Positions 25,883 to 35,351 of a stretch of 57,734 bases of DNA are shown here, piece by piece. Origin of the DNA: an uncultured Pseudomonas sp. (lineage in GTDB: Bacteria; Pseudomonadota; Gammaproteobacteria; Pseudomonadales; Pseudomonadaceae). Position numbers and translations under genes: made by a program. A model generated the notes under the pieces. It was not told where the DNA came from. It saw only the letters and a program-made list of their open reading frames with translations, and made no database searches. Numbering within the stretch: position 1 is the stretch's first letter; each line of letters opens with the position of its first letter. Location of the stretch: contig NZ_CAMPHI010000035.1 of assembly GCF_946885955.1 (NCBI RefSeq), positions 1 through 57,734 on the forward strand. Reading direction: 5' to 3'.

Positions 25883-27559
25883 CTACCCATTACTGACCAC
25901 GCCAAGCGGCCGGCAACTGCTAAACATATCGAGGCTTGGTTGGTAAACGCTGCTTTGCACCGCGAACAAGCCCAGTAAAGAATGGAATATGTTGTCGTGG
26001 CTGAGTTCAGGGTCATGCAGCTTGCCCTGCATGCAGCCCTTGTCGATGCCCCAATGACTATAAGCGGTCGGCGAGAACCACATGATCATCGGCACATGGG
26101 TCTGCGATTCAGGGGCAATAGAATAAGGTGCAGCGTGAAGATACAGACCGTTTTCCCCCAGGGACTCGCCATGATCGGAGACATAGATCATGGCCGTATC
26201 GCGCTGCTCGGCATTGCGCTTAAGCAGCTCAATCACCTGACTTAAAAAATGATCGGTATAGAGGATGGTGTTGTCATAGACGTTCACTAACTCCTCAGTC
26301 GTGCAACTGCTCAGCTGATTGGTCTGGCAAACCGGTTTGAAACGCTCGAACGAGTCAGGGTAACGGTCAAAGTACTCTGGCCCATGGCTGCCATCGGCAT
26401 GCAAAACTATCATCGCGTTGTCGTCCAACGCATCGATATAGGCCTGTAAATCCTCCAGCATCACCTCATCAAGGCAGCGACGGTCATTACAAAACGGGCT
26501 ATTTTTCCGCTTGGCTACATCGTCATTGGGGATGCGTAAACACGTGCCCTTGCAGTCGCTGTTGTTGTCACGCCAAAACACCTTAATCCCGGCGCGCTGC
26601 AGCACATCCAAGACGCCTTCGTGGGTCTTGCCTTTCCTGTCGCTGAAATCTTTGCGTGGGAAGATCGAGAACATGCACGGCACCGAAACAGCAGTCGAAG
26701 TCCCGCACGAATGCACAGCCGTAAAGTTGAGAATGTCCTGCTGTTTAAGTTCAGGATTGGTCTCGCGGGCATAACCGTTGAGCGCAAAGTGATCGGCGCG
26801 AGCGGTTTCACCGACGACAAAAATTACCAGCGACTTTTTCGGGCGCGCCTTCAGTTGGCCCCCGATCTGACTGTCGAGTCCAATCTGTTGCAGCGCTAGG
26901 CTTTCTTTGCTGCCAAAACGCTGCTTGGCGTATTTGCTAACAGCATAAATGTAGTTGGTGGGATTGATGTAATGGGTCAGTTTGTCTTCATTGCGGAAAA
27001 TCGGCGCGTAGGTGGAATAGAAACTGCCGACCATTACCGCCACGGTCACCAGGCAAGCGGCAACCATCACCAGTTTATTCAGCAAGCCGCGGAAAAAGGG
27101 TGGATAGCGAACCGGCACCCGCCAGATCAGGATTGCTGGTAACACCCCGAGCACCAGCAGGTAACCGAGCATCCGCACACTCAGTAGCGCACCGGCCTCG
27201 TCAGGGTTGGTTTCGAAGATGTTCTGCACCATCACGGTATCAATCGAAACACCGTAGCTGCCCATAAAATAGGCAGCACTGGCTGAGCACAACAACAACA
27301 GAGTAAGCAGTGGTTTGAGCAGGTATTTGAACGACACCAGGGTCAGCAGCAAGCTGATAAAAGCCAGCAGAAACAGCGCAAAAGAAGCATAAAAGACCGC
27401 AGCTTTGAAACTGTCGAGCGGCACTAGCCCGTGCAACGCCTGCCAAGCGGCGGCGTTATAAAATAACACCAATGCCAGCGCCACATACACCAGCAAACGC
27501 GTCGGGCCGATTGCCTTGGTTGTTAACGCTGAAACCAACTGCCACTTGCCTACTGCCAT
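25883..27559 (-). CDS. eptA: lipid A phosphoethanolamine transferase (EptA/PmrC family)
   Basis: A 558-residue inner-membrane enzyme that moves phosphoethanolamine from phosphatidylethanolamine to lipid A, lowering affinity for cationic peptides such as polymyxin. Five N-terminal membrane helices are followed by a periplasmic sulfatase-fold domain. The nucleophile threonine is in FVVGETARADH (T252). Other family motifs are CGTSTAVSVPCMFS, the metal-binding SDHGESLGENGLYLHAAPY and HVPMIMW, plus several cysteines. The ATG at 27559 gives the usual family start; an in-frame start at 27679 would add 40 hydrophilic residues. No pmrAB-type regulators adjoin it. Base composition is slightly richer in A+T than its neighbours. 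Confidence 0.92.
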   Translation of the reverse strand: MAVGKWQLVSALTTKAIGPTRLLVYVALALVLFYNAAAWQALHGLVPLDSFKAAVFYASFALFLLAFISLLLTLVSFKYLLKPLLTLLLLCSASAAYFMGSYGVSIDTVMVQNIFETNPDEAGALLSVRMLGYLLVLGVLPAILIWRVPVRYPPFFRGLLNKLVMVAACLVTVAVMVGSFYSTYAPIFRNEDKLTHYINPTNYIYAVSKYAKQRFGSKESLALQQIGLDSQIGGQLKARPKKSLVIFVVGETARADHFALNGYARETNPELKQQDILNFTAVHSCGTSTAVSVPCMFSIFPRKDFSDRKGKTHEGVLDVLQRAGIKVFWRDNNSDCKGTCLRIPNDDVAKRKNSPFCNDRRCLDEVMLEDLQAYIDALDDNAMIVLHADGSHGPEYFDRYPDSFERFKPVCQTNQLSSCTTEELVNVYDNTILYTDHFLSQVIELLKRNAEQRDTAMIYVSDHGESLGENGLYLHAAPYSIAPESQTHVPMIMWFSPTAYSHWGIDKGCMQGKLHDPELSHDNIFHSLLGLFAVQSSVYQPSLDMFSSCRPLGVVSNG

Positions 27560-27855
27560 GTAACTTCGCCCCGTGGAGTGCCACTGGATAATCTGTCGAT
27601 TAATATGGCGAGCGATGCTAGGCGGTGAGACGTCAAAAAAACGTGAATATGCTGAACCACCCACGTTCTTTAACCGCAACTTGGCAGCACCGCTGCCCTC
27701 CTCGGGTTCTTATCCGTAACAATCACAACTGAGCGAAGCTCAACGCGTGCGGAGTATTTCACTCACCTAAGTGAGCAGAGATTGGTGCCCTATGTATGTG
27801 GGATACAGGTCTATGAAACTGGGGTTGATTGCCGAATAGTCTTTGAACACAGCGG

Positions 27856-27916
27856 GTAGGGTGCTCCGTGCGCACCACTGAAGGCGACGAAGCACTGGTG
27901 TGCACGGCGCACCTTG
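27856..27916. repeat. GTAGGGTGC-type palindromic repeat
   Basis: Arms at 27860-27880 and 27893-27913 are inverted with 18 of 21 positions matching. The element belongs to the same GTAGGGTGCGC family seen at 38331 and 56374. The rest of the 27560-27984 gap, upstream of eptA, shows no gene. Confidence 0.65.
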
Positions 27917-27984
27917 CGGGTCCAGACAGTCTCAAGCTCAGGGGCGATAGCCAAACGCAACACGCTATTGGGACATAGCCAATA

Positions 27985-28022
27985 AAAAGCCCGCTGACAA
28001 ATGCATTCATCAGCGGGCTTTT
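27985..28022 (-). terminator. terminator of the acyl-CoA dehydrogenase gene
   Basis: AAAAGCCCGCTGA and TCAGCGGGCTTTT form a perfect 13-bp inverted repeat with a 12-base loop, 18 bases past the stop codon; on the minus strand it ends in T residues. Confidence 0.85.
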
Positions 28023-28039
28023 GGTTACTGCTCGACTCG

Positions 28040-29818
28040 TTAGAACTGCGCGGCGTTCAGCAAGTAGAGGCTTTCGCTGCCGGCCTTGACCGAGGCGCTG
28101 AGCGAGTGGATGCGCGGCAGGATGCGGGCGAAGTAGAAGCGCGCGGTACCGAGCTTGCTGGCGTAGAAGTCGTCCTGCGCTTCCTTGCCCAACGCGGCCC
28201 GCGCCATCAGGGCCCACATATAGGCGTAGGCGGTGTAGCCGAACACGTGCAGGTACTCGACCGATGCCGCGCCAATTTCATTCGGGTTGGCCTTGGCGCG
28301 TTCCAGCAGGTCGGCGGTCATTTGCTCGAGGTTGGCGATGGCGGCTTTCAGCGGCTCGACGAACTCACCGAGGCTGCTGTCGGCCGAGTCGGTAAAGGCT
28401 TTGATTTCGTCGGCGAAGTATTTGTAGAACGCCCCGCCGCTGCCGATCACCTTACGCCCGACCAGATCGAGTGCCTGGATGCCGTTGGTGCCTTCGTAGA
28501 TCTGGGTGATGCGGCAATCGCGCACCAGTTGCTCCTGGCCCCACTCGCGGATAAAGCCGTGGCCGCCGAACACCTGCTGCCCGTGGATGGTGGTTTCCAA
28601 TCCGAGGTCGGTAAGGAAGGCCTTGGCCACTGGAGTCAACAACGCAACCATGCTTTCGGCGCGCTTGCGGGTGCTGGCGTCTTCGCTGTACTTGGCGGTG
28701 TCGAGTTGCATCGCGACATAGCTGGAGAACGCGCGACCGCCTTCGTTCAGCGCCTTCATGGTCAGCAGCATGCGACGTACATCAGGGTGCACGATGATCG
28801 GGTCGGCGACTTTGTCCTTGGCTTCCGGACCGGTTGGCGCGCGGCTCTGGATCCGCTCGCGGGCGTATTCGATGGCGCTCTGGTAAGAGCGTTCGCCGGT
28901 CGACAGGCCCTGGATACCCACGCCCAGACGCTCGTAGTTCATCATGGTGAACATCGCCGCCAGACCGCGGTTCGGCGCGTCGACGATCCAGCCGGTGGCG
29001 CCGTCGAAGTTCATCACGCAGGTCGCCGAGCCCTTGATGCCCATCTTGTGTTCGATCGAACCGCAGGACAGGGCATTGTGCTCGCCCAGGCTGCCGTCTT
29101 CGTTGACCATCAGCTTCGGCACCAGGAACAGCGAGATACCTTTCGGGCCCGCCGGTGCGTCCGGCAGCTTGGCCAGCACCAGGTGGATGATGTTCTCGGT
29201 GAGGTCGTGCTCGCCGCCGGTAATGAAGATCTTGGTGCCGCTGATCTTGTAGCTGCCGTCGGCCTGGGGCTCGGCCTTGGTGCGAATGATGCCCAGGTCG
29301 GTGCCGGCGTGCGGCTCGGTCAGGCACATGGACCCGGCCCAGGTGCCGGCATACATGTTCGGCAGGTATTTTTCCTTCAGCTCTTCGCTGGCGTGGGCGT
29401 TGATCGACAGGCAGGCGCCCGCGGTCAGCATCGGGTACAGGCCGAACGACAGGTTGGCCGAGTTGACCATCTCTTCCACTTGCGCGGAGATCACCTTGGG
29501 CATGCCCATGCCGCCGAACTGCGGATCGCCGCCGACGCCGACCCAGCCGCCCTCGGCATAGGCCTGATAGGCCGCCGGAAAACCATCGGGGGTCTTCACC
29601 GCGCCGCCTTCCCAGGAGCAACCTTCTTCGTCGCCGCTGCGATTGAGCGGGGCGACGATGCCGGCGGTGATTTTACCGGCCTCTTCCAGAATCGCATTGG
29701 CGGTGTCTTCATCCACCACTTCGGCCAGGGCGGGCAATTGGGTCCATAGCTTGGACACTTCGAACACTTCATTCAGTACGAAGCGCATATCGCGCAACGG
29801 AGCTTTGTAGTCAGCCAT
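28040..29818 (-). CDS. fatty acyl-CoA dehydrogenase (FadE-type paralogue 1 of 3)
   Basis: A 592-residue FAD enzyme for the first step of fatty-acid beta-oxidation. The N-terminus [20 protein letters not shown] is shared by all three paralogues. The middle has the FAD/substrate segment GTWAGSMCLTEPHAGTDLG and SYKISGTKIFITGGEHD. The C-terminal half carries the flavin-contact RDCRITQIYEGTNGIQALDL with the likely catalytic glutamate of IYEGT, and the protein is about 200 residues longer than classical 380-residue members, as is usual for this subfamily. The ATG at 29818 has GAGGA 8 bases upstream. By order it corresponds to P. aeruginosa PA0508 (FadE2); this correspondence is inferred. It is about 170 bases downstream of the next paralogue. 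Confidence 0.92.
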   Translation of the reverse strand: MADYKAPLRDMRFVLNEVFEVSKLWTQLPALAEVVDEDTANAILEEAGKITAGIVAPLNRSGDEEGCSWEGGAVKTPDGFPAAYQAYAEGGWVGVGGDPQFGGMGMPKVISAQVEEMVNSANLSFGLYPMLTAGACLSINAHASEELKEKYLPNMYAGTWAGSMCLTEPHAGTDLGIIRTKAEPQADGSYKISGTKIFITGGEHDLTENIIHLVLAKLPDAPAGPKGISLFLVPKLMVNEDGSLGEHNALSCGSIEHKMGIKGSATCVMNFDGATGWIVDAPNRGLAAMFTMMNYERLGVGIQGLSTGERSYQSAIEYARERIQSRAPTGPEAKDKVADPIIVHPDVRRMLLTMKALNEGGRAFSSYVAMQLDTAKYSEDASTRKRAESMVALLTPVAKAFLTDLGLETTIHGQQVFGGHGFIREWGQEQLVRDCRITQIYEGTNGIQALDLVGRKVIGSGGAFYKYFADEIKAFTDSADSSLGEFVEPLKAAIANLEQMTADLLERAKANPNEIGAASVEYLHVFGYTAYAYMWALMARAALGKEAQDDFYASKLGTARFYFARILPRIHSLSASVKAGSESLYLLNAAQF

Positions 29819-29939
29819 GGGGCAATCCTCGAACGAACTAACAGAGAGGCGATGTAAGGCTGCCAAGTCTAACCGAAGAACTTTTCAGAGACATAGGGTC
29901 GCGTAGTGACTAATTGTTAACAGCTGGTTCTAAAAATAC

Positions 29940-29976
29940 AGAAAGCCACAAGCCTCGCACAATTGGGCTTGCGGCC
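29940..29976 (-). terminator. possible terminator between acyl-CoA dehydrogenase genes
   Basis: On the minus strand GCAAGCC and GGCTTGTGGC form an imperfect hairpin followed by TTTCTG. The stem is short, so the call is weak. Confidence 0.35.
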
Positions 29977-29991
29977 GGCCATTACCGTCTG

Positions 29992-31788
29992 TCAGAGACC
30001 GAAATGTTCGGCCGGTAGGCTCATCATGCATTCGCTCCCAGCCTCGGCCGCGGCCAGATGACCAGCGGTGCGCGGCAACAGGCGCTTGAAGTAGAACGCG
30101 CAGGTCGCCAGCTTGGCCTGGTAGAAGGCGGCATCACCGCTACCCGCATCAAGCCTGGCCTGTGCGACCTTGGCCATGCGCAACCAGAAGTAGCCAAGAA
30201 TGACATAGCCGGAATACATCAGGTAGTCCACCGATGCCGCACCGACCTCGTCGGCGTTCTTCATCGCCGCCATTCCCAGTTTCTGGGTCAACTCGCCCCA
30301 CTGCCTGTTCAATCCGGCCAACTGCGCCACATATCCCTTGAGCTGGGCATGCTCGGCTTCGGCCTCGCAGAACTTATGCACCTGCTTGGTAAAACCGCGC
30401 AGCAACTGGCCCTGGCTGCCGAGGACCTTGCGCCCGAGCAGATCGAGGGCCTGGATGCCGTTGGTGCCTTCATAGATTGGTGCGATACGGCAATCGCGTA
30501 CCAGCTGCTCCATGCCCCACTCGCGGATATAGCCGTGGCCGCCGAATACCTGCATGCCATGGTTGGTCGCCTCCAGACCGGTTTCGGTCATGAATGCCTT
30601 GCAGATCGGGGTGAGCAAGGCCAGCAGGTTTTCCGCTTCGTGGCGCTGTTCTTCGCTTTCCCCGGCGTGCGCCTGGTCGAGCAACTGCGCGGTGAAGTAA
30701 GCCAGGGCGCGGTTGCCCTCGTTGAACGCCTTCATGGTCAACAGCATGCGGCGTACGTCGGGGTGCACGATGATCGGGTCGGCGGCTTTTTCCGGCGCTT
30801 TCGGGCCAGTCAAAGAACGCATCTGCAGACGCTCATTGGCGTATTTCAGCGCGCCCTGAAAGCTCGCCTCACCGAGACACAGGCCCTGCATGCCGGTGCC
30901 CAGGCGTGCGTGGTTCATCATGGTGAACATACAGTTGAGGCCCTTGTTGGCCTCACCGATCAGAAAACCGCTGGCGCCATCGAAGTTGATCACGCAGGTG
31001 GCCGAGGCCTTGATGCCCATCTTGTGCTCGATCGAACCGCAGGACACGGCGTTACGCTCGCCGGCCGCCCCTTCGCCATTCGGCAGGAACTTGGGCACGA
31101 TAAACAGCGAGATGCCTTTGGTGCCGGCTGGCGCATCGGGCAGCTTGGCCAATACCAGATGCACGATGTTCTCGCTCATGTCGTGCTCGCCGGCGGAGAT
31201 GAAGATCTTGCTGCCGCTGATCGCATAGCTGCCATCGGCCTGGGGCACGGCACGGGTCTTGATGATGCCCAGGTCAGTGCCGCAGTGGGCTTCGGTCAGG
31301 CACATGGTGCCGGTCCAGCGCCCTTCGGTCATGCGGGTCAGGTAGGTCTGCTTCTGCTCCTCGCTGCCGTGCGCATGGATCGCCGACATGGCGCCGTGGG
31401 TCAGGCCGGGATACATGGCCCAGGACTGATTGGCCGACGCGACCATTTCGCTGACGATCAGGCCGAGCGACTGCGGCAGGCCCTGCCCGCCATATGTGGG
31501 GTCGGTGGACAGGCCCATCCAGCCGCCTTCGGCGTACTGGGCGAAGGCTTCCTTGAAGCCTGTGGGGGTCGTCACCACACCCTCGTTGAACTGGCACTCT
31601 TCCTCGTCGCCAGAGCGGTTCAGCGGCGCCAGTACCTGCTCGCAGAACTTGGCGCCTTCCTCGAGAATCGCCGAAACCATGTCCGGCGTCGCATCGCTGG
31701 CGCCCTGGGCGGCATAGCTGGCGGGAAAGTCGAAAACTTCATCGAGCAGAAAGCGCATATCGCGCAAGGGAGCCTTGTAGTCGGGCAT
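29992..31788 (-). CDS. fatty acyl-CoA dehydrogenase (paralogue 2 of 3)
   Basis: A 598-residue member of the same long acyl-CoA dehydrogenase subfamily as its two neighbours. It has the conserved start [20 protein letters not shown], the CLTEAHCGTDLGIIKTRAVP and [20 protein letters not shown] segments, and RDCRIAPIYEGTNGIQALDL with the catalytic-base glutamate. The CLTEAH variant replaces the proline seen in the other two copies. The start at 31788 has GGAGA 7 bases upstream. It is transcribed toward paralogue 1. By order it corresponds to PA0507. Substrate chain length cannot be read from the sequence. Confidence 0.92.
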   Translation of the reverse strand: MPDYKAPLRDMRFLLDEVFDFPASYAAQGASDATPDMVSAILEEGAKFCEQVLAPLNRSGDEEECQFNEGVVTTPTGFKEAFAQYAEGGWMGLSTDPTYGGQGLPQSLGLIVSEMVASANQSWAMYPGLTHGAMSAIHAHGSEEQKQTYLTRMTEGRWTGTMCLTEAHCGTDLGIIKTRAVPQADGSYAISGSKIFISAGEHDMSENIVHLVLAKLPDAPAGTKGISLFIVPKFLPNGEGAAGERNAVSCGSIEHKMGIKASATCVINFDGASGFLIGEANKGLNCMFTMMNHARLGTGMQGLCLGEASFQGALKYANERLQMRSLTGPKAPEKAADPIIVHPDVRRMLLTMKAFNEGNRALAYFTAQLLDQAHAGESEEQRHEAENLLALLTPICKAFMTETGLEATNHGMQVFGGHGYIREWGMEQLVRDCRIAPIYEGTNGIQALDLLGRKVLGSQGQLLRGFTKQVHKFCEAEAEHAQLKGYVAQLAGLNRQWGELTQKLGMAAMKNADEVGAASVDYLMYSGYVILGYFWLRMAKVAQARLDAGSGDAAFYQAKLATCAFYFKRLLPRTAGHLAAAEAGSECMMSLPAEHFGL

Positions 31789-31900
31789 GGTCGTTCTCCG
31801 TCAACGGCGCGCAGAGCGCGAATAAGGGCCTCACGCTAAGGCTTTGACGGGGGCGCTAACAATCAATGTGCGGCTGCTGAATGGACCGCCATAACCGGCT

Positions 31901-33202
31901 TCAACCGCGCAAGGTGGCCAGTTTGACCGCGCCACGGCGCTGCCCATGGCTGCGAATGCAATTGCGCCCGGCTTCCTTGGCGCTATAGAGCGCCTGGTCG
32001 GCGGCCTTGATCACCTGCTCCGGGCTGGTTTGTTCCGCGCCGCGCTCGGCCACGCCCATGCTCAGGGTCACCGAGACGTGGGCGGCCGCGGTATGACCAC
32101 GCCTTTGTCGGCCCTGGCGGTCGTCCCGCGGTCGGTTGTCCTTGTCGCGCAACTGCAGGCGATAGGTCTCCACGGCTTGGCGCACCACTTCCAGATGGGG
32201 CAAACACTCGTCCAGGGTCTTACCGGGGAACAGTAGGGTGAACTCCTCACCGCCGTAGCGATAAGCCCTGCCGCCACCGCTGATCTTGCGCAACTGATTG
32301 GCGACCACCCGCAGCACCTGATCGCCGACATCGTGGCCATGGCTATCGTTGAATTTCTTGAAGTGGTCGACGTCGGCCATGACGATCACATAATTGCGCC
32401 CCAGGCGCTGCAAGCGCTCGTTCAAGGCACGGCGCCCGGGCAGGCCGGTCAGCTCGTCGCGAAAGGCCATCTGGTAGGCTTCGTGCGCCACCGCAGCGAC
32501 CAGAACCAGCATTATCAGGCTGCTCATCACCTGCAAGGCATGGGGCAGGATAAAGGTATTGGGCAGCATCCAGAACAATGCGCACAGACCAAGCAATTGT
32601 GCGGCATGCAGCGGCCGCGGTACGCGCAGGTACTGCACCAGCAGCAGGATCGCCGCGATGACAAACACCGGGTATGCCAGCTGGATCAGGCTCATCCAGG
32701 CAGCATGCAGGAGCGGCCAGCGCACCACGGCCAGCCACTGCAGCAACCCTTCGGGATAACGCTGCGCCAAAGCCATGGCGACCGCTCCGACCGCCAACAG
32801 AACCGCGCCACGGGCAAGTAGGTCCTGAAGCAGATGGGTGCGTTCCGGCCAGGCCGCATACAAGCCGTAGAACAGGGGCAACAGCAGACTGCAAAGGTGG
32901 AAGATCAGCGCCGCATCGCTGCGCAATTGGGCGGTTTGCTGAAAGTGATCGAGCTGCACGTCGAGCAGGAAATAACCGAGGTACAGGACCAACAGGAGAA
33001 ACACTTCGCGCTGACGCCCATATACCAGGCAGAAGGCGCCGCCGAGCAGTAGCAACAATGTCGGCAGGACATTGAACAAGGAGATGAAGAACTCATTCAG
33101 CGGCAGCTGACTGGCAGCCAACAGCCCGCCGCCGAGCAACACCAGCGAAGGCAGAAAATGACTGAGGCGCACGGCGGCAAGACGTGACAAAGCGGGCTCC
33201 AC
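31901..33202 (-). CDS. membrane diguanylate cyclase (GGEEF)
   Basis: A 433-residue inner-membrane protein with about six to seven N-terminal hydrophobic helices and a C-terminal GGDEF domain. The active-site sequence is YRYGGEEF (GGEEF at 317-321), preceded by DVDHFKKFNDSHGHDVGDQ, so cyclic-di-GMP synthesis is expected. There is no RxxD inhibitory site before the motif (SGGGRAY instead). A polar insert (DKDNRPRDDRQGRQRRGHT) interrupts the domain after the catalytic motif. The start appears to be GTG at 33202; I find no in-frame ATG nearby upstream. It sits between two acyl-CoA dehydrogenase genes on the same strand. Confidence 0.88.
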   Translation of the reverse strand: MEPALSRLAAVRLSHFLPSLVLLGGGLLAASQLPLNEFFISLFNVLPTLLLLLGGAFCLVYGRQREVFLLLVLYLGYFLLDVQLDHFQQTAQLRSDAALIFHLCSLLLPLFYGLYAAWPERTHLLQDLLARGAVLLAVGAVAMALAQRYPEGLLQWLAVVRWPLLHAAWMSLIQLAYPVFVIAAILLLVQYLRVPRPLHAAQLLGLCALFWMLPNTFILPHALQVMSSLIMLVLVAAVAHEAYQMAFRDELTGLPGRRALNERLQRLGRNYVIVMADVDHFKKFNDSHGHDVGDQVLRVVANQLRKISGGGRAYRYGGEEFTLLFPGKTLDECLPHLEVVRQAVETYRLQLRDKDNRPRDDRQGRQRRGHTAAAHVSVTLSMGVAERGAEQTSPEQVIKAADQALYSAKEAGRNCIRSHGQRRGAVKLATLRG

Positions 33203-33330
33203 GAGTACGGCGATGAGCGCAAACGAGCATCATGCCCGCCAATTGCGGCGTGCGCATGAAGAAGCCTCGCAAATTTACGTTTTTTATCGCCGTTGTTCAG
33301 CAGCGCCGACGACTGGGCACGCGGATATAA

Positions 33331-33363
33331 AAAAACCGCTGCCTGTTCAGGGCAGCGGTTTTT
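33331..33363 (-). terminator. terminator after acyl-CoA dehydrogenase paralogue 3
   Basis: AAAAACCGCTGCC and GGCAGCGGTTTTT form a perfect 13-bp stem with a 7-base loop; T residues flank it on both strands, so it may act bidirectionally. Confidence 0.88.
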
Positions 33364-33387
33364 GTGCAGCGATAACGCCGGGGGAGA

Positions 33388-35193
33388 TTAGTAGCCCAGG
33401 GCGAAATCTTCTTCGTTCATGTCCATCAGGTTGCCGGCGCCGGACAGCATGGCTTCGACATGGGCACGGGTACGCGGCAGGATGCGTGCGAAGTAGAAAC
33501 GTGCGGTCTGCAGCTTGGCCTTGTAGAAGGCTTCGTCTTCAGTACCGGCGGCGATCTTCTCGGCAGCCAGGCGTGCCATGTCGGCCCAGAAGTAGGCCAG
33601 GCAGACGTAACCGGAATACATCAGGTAATCCACCGAAGCAGCACCGACTTCTTCGCGATCCTTCATTGCCGCCATACCGACCTTCATGGTCAGCTCGCCC
33701 CACTCCTTGTTCAGCTTGGCCAATGGCTCGACCAGCCCTTTGATCGCTTCGTTGCCTTCGTTGCCCTGGCAGAACTTGTGCACGATCTTGGTGAAGCCTT
33801 TCAGCGCTTCGCCTTGGGTCTGCAGCACTTTACGGCCGAGCAGGTCGAGCGCCTGGATGCCGGTGGTGCCTTCGTACAGCATGGAAATGCGGCTGTCGCG
33901 AACGTTCTGCTCCATGCCCCACTCGGCGATAAAGCCGTGGCCACCGTAGATCTGTACGCCGTGGTTGGCGGCTTCGAAGCCGACTTCGGTCATAAAGGCC
34001 TTGGCGATCGGAGTGAGGAAGGCCAGCAGTGCGTCTGCTTGCTTACGCTCGGCTTCGTCCTGGCTGTACTTGACGATGTCGACCTGCTTGGCGGTGAAGT
34101 ACACCATCGCGCGGTTGCCTTCGGCAAAGGCCTTCATGGTCAGCAGCATGCGGCGCACGTCCGGATGCACGATGATCGGGTCGGCGGCTTTTTCCGGCGC
34201 TTTCGGGCCAGTCAAAGAACGCATCTGCAGACGCTCGCGAGCGTACTTCAGGCCACCCTGGAAGCCGGCTTCGGCGTGAGCCAGACCTTGCAGTGCGGTA
34301 CCCAGACGCGCGGTGTTCATAAAGGTGAACATGCAGTTCAGACCTTTGTTCGCCGGGCCGATCAGGTAACCGGTAGCCCCGTCGAAGTTCATCACGCAGG
34401 TGGCGTTACCGTGGATGCCCATCTTGTGCTCGATCGAGCCACAGGACACCGCATTACGCTCGCCAGCGTCGCCTTCGGCGTTCGGCAGGAACTTCGGCAC
34501 GATAAACAGCGAGATGCCTTTGGTGCCGGCCGGTGCGTCGGGCAGGCGCGCCAGGACGATGTGGACGATGTTATCGGCCATGTCGTGTTCACCAGCGGAG
34601 ATGAAGATCTTGGTGCCGGAAACCTTGTAGCTGCCGTCGGCCTGCGGTTCGGCCTTGGTGCGCAGCATGCCCAGGTCGGTGCCGCAATGCGGCTCGGTCA
34701 GGCACATGGTGCCGGTCCACTCGCCGGAAACCAGCTTGGTCAGATAAGCATGCTTCTGCTCGTCGGTACCGTGCTCGGAAATGGTGTTCATGGCGCCGTG
34801 GGACAGGCCGGGGTACATGCCCCAGGACCAGTTGGCGGTGCCGACCATTTCGCTGATCGCCAGCCCCAGGGACTCGGGCAGACCCTGGCCGCCGTGGTCG
34901 ACGTTGTGCGCCAGGCTCGGCCAGCCGCCTTCAACGAATTGCTTGTAGGCTTCTTTGAAGCCGGTCGGGGTTTTAACGCCGGATTCGCTCCAGGTGCAAC
35001 CTTCGGTGTCACCTACACGATTCAGCGGAGACAGTACCTGCTCACAGAACTTGGCGCCTTCCTCGAGGATGGCATCGACCATGTCCGGGGTAGCGTCCTG
35101 GCAGCCAGGCAGGCTCTGATAATGCGCTTCGTAGCCGAGCAGTTCGTCGCGAACGAAACGAATATCACGCAAGGGGGCCTTGTAATCAGGCAT
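33388..35193 (-). CDS. fatty acyl-CoA dehydrogenase (paralogue 3 of 3, first toward bio)
   Basis: A 601-residue FAD-dependent acyl-CoA dehydrogenase. It starts [20 protein letters not shown] and has [40 protein letters not shown] and [20 protein letters not shown] with the catalytic glutamate in LYEGT. It is preceded by GAGGT and, about 100 bases upstream, by two overlapping PsrA-like operator boxes, so fatty-acid-responsive control is likely. By order relative to the bio genes it corresponds to PA0506 (FadE1). A strong terminator follows, so it is a single-gene unit. Confidence 0.93.
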   Translation of the reverse strand: MPDYKAPLRDIRFVRDELLGYEAHYQSLPGCQDATPDMVDAILEEGAKFCEQVLSPLNRVGDTEGCTWSESGVKTPTGFKEAYKQFVEGGWPSLAHNVDHGGQGLPESLGLAISEMVGTANWSWGMYPGLSHGAMNTISEHGTDEQKHAYLTKLVSGEWTGTMCLTEPHCGTDLGMLRTKAEPQADGSYKVSGTKIFISAGEHDMADNIVHIVLARLPDAPAGTKGISLFIVPKFLPNAEGDAGERNAVSCGSIEHKMGIHGNATCVMNFDGATGYLIGPANKGLNCMFTFMNTARLGTALQGLAHAEAGFQGGLKYARERLQMRSLTGPKAPEKAADPIIVHPDVRRMLLTMKAFAEGNRAMVYFTAKQVDIVKYSQDEAERKQADALLAFLTPIAKAFMTEVGFEAANHGVQIYGGHGFIAEWGMEQNVRDSRISMLYEGTTGIQALDLLGRKVLQTQGEALKGFTKIVHKFCQGNEGNEAIKGLVEPLAKLNKEWGELTMKVGMAAMKDREEVGAASVDYLMYSGYVCLAYFWADMARLAAEKIAAGTEDEAFYKAKLQTARFYFARILPRTRAHVEAMLSGAGNLMDMNEEDFALGY

Positions 35194-35290
35194 AGCGGTT
35201 AACCTCTGCGGTGGATTCTATTGTGTAGGTGACCGGGGATACGGTCGCACTTGGGTTCAATCTCGGAAGCAGTCGCTGCGACCGATTAAT

Positions 35291-35317
35291 CAAACAGGCG
35301 TTTGAAACATACGTTTA
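35291..35317 (-). promoter_or_regulatory. two overlapping PsrA-like boxes
   Basis: CAAACAGGCGTTTG (35291-35304) is a perfect match to the PsrA motif (C/G)AAAC-N4-GTTT(G/C), and GAAACATACGTTTA (35304-35317) matches except for the last base. PsrA is a TetR-family repressor released by long-chain acyl groups, and it controls beta-oxidation genes in Pseudomonas. Confidence 0.75.
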
Positions 35318-35351
35318 CCGCCACACCTTGTCAAGCGTCGCCGCAGCTTCT

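Noticed and set aside
28001..29749. Long plus-strand frame antisense to acyl-CoA dehydrogenase paralogue 1
   Set aside because: Its product is low-complexity and rich in Gly, Val, Asp, His and Arg, as expected of the complement of a GC-rich gene; the minus-strand gene has all family motifs.
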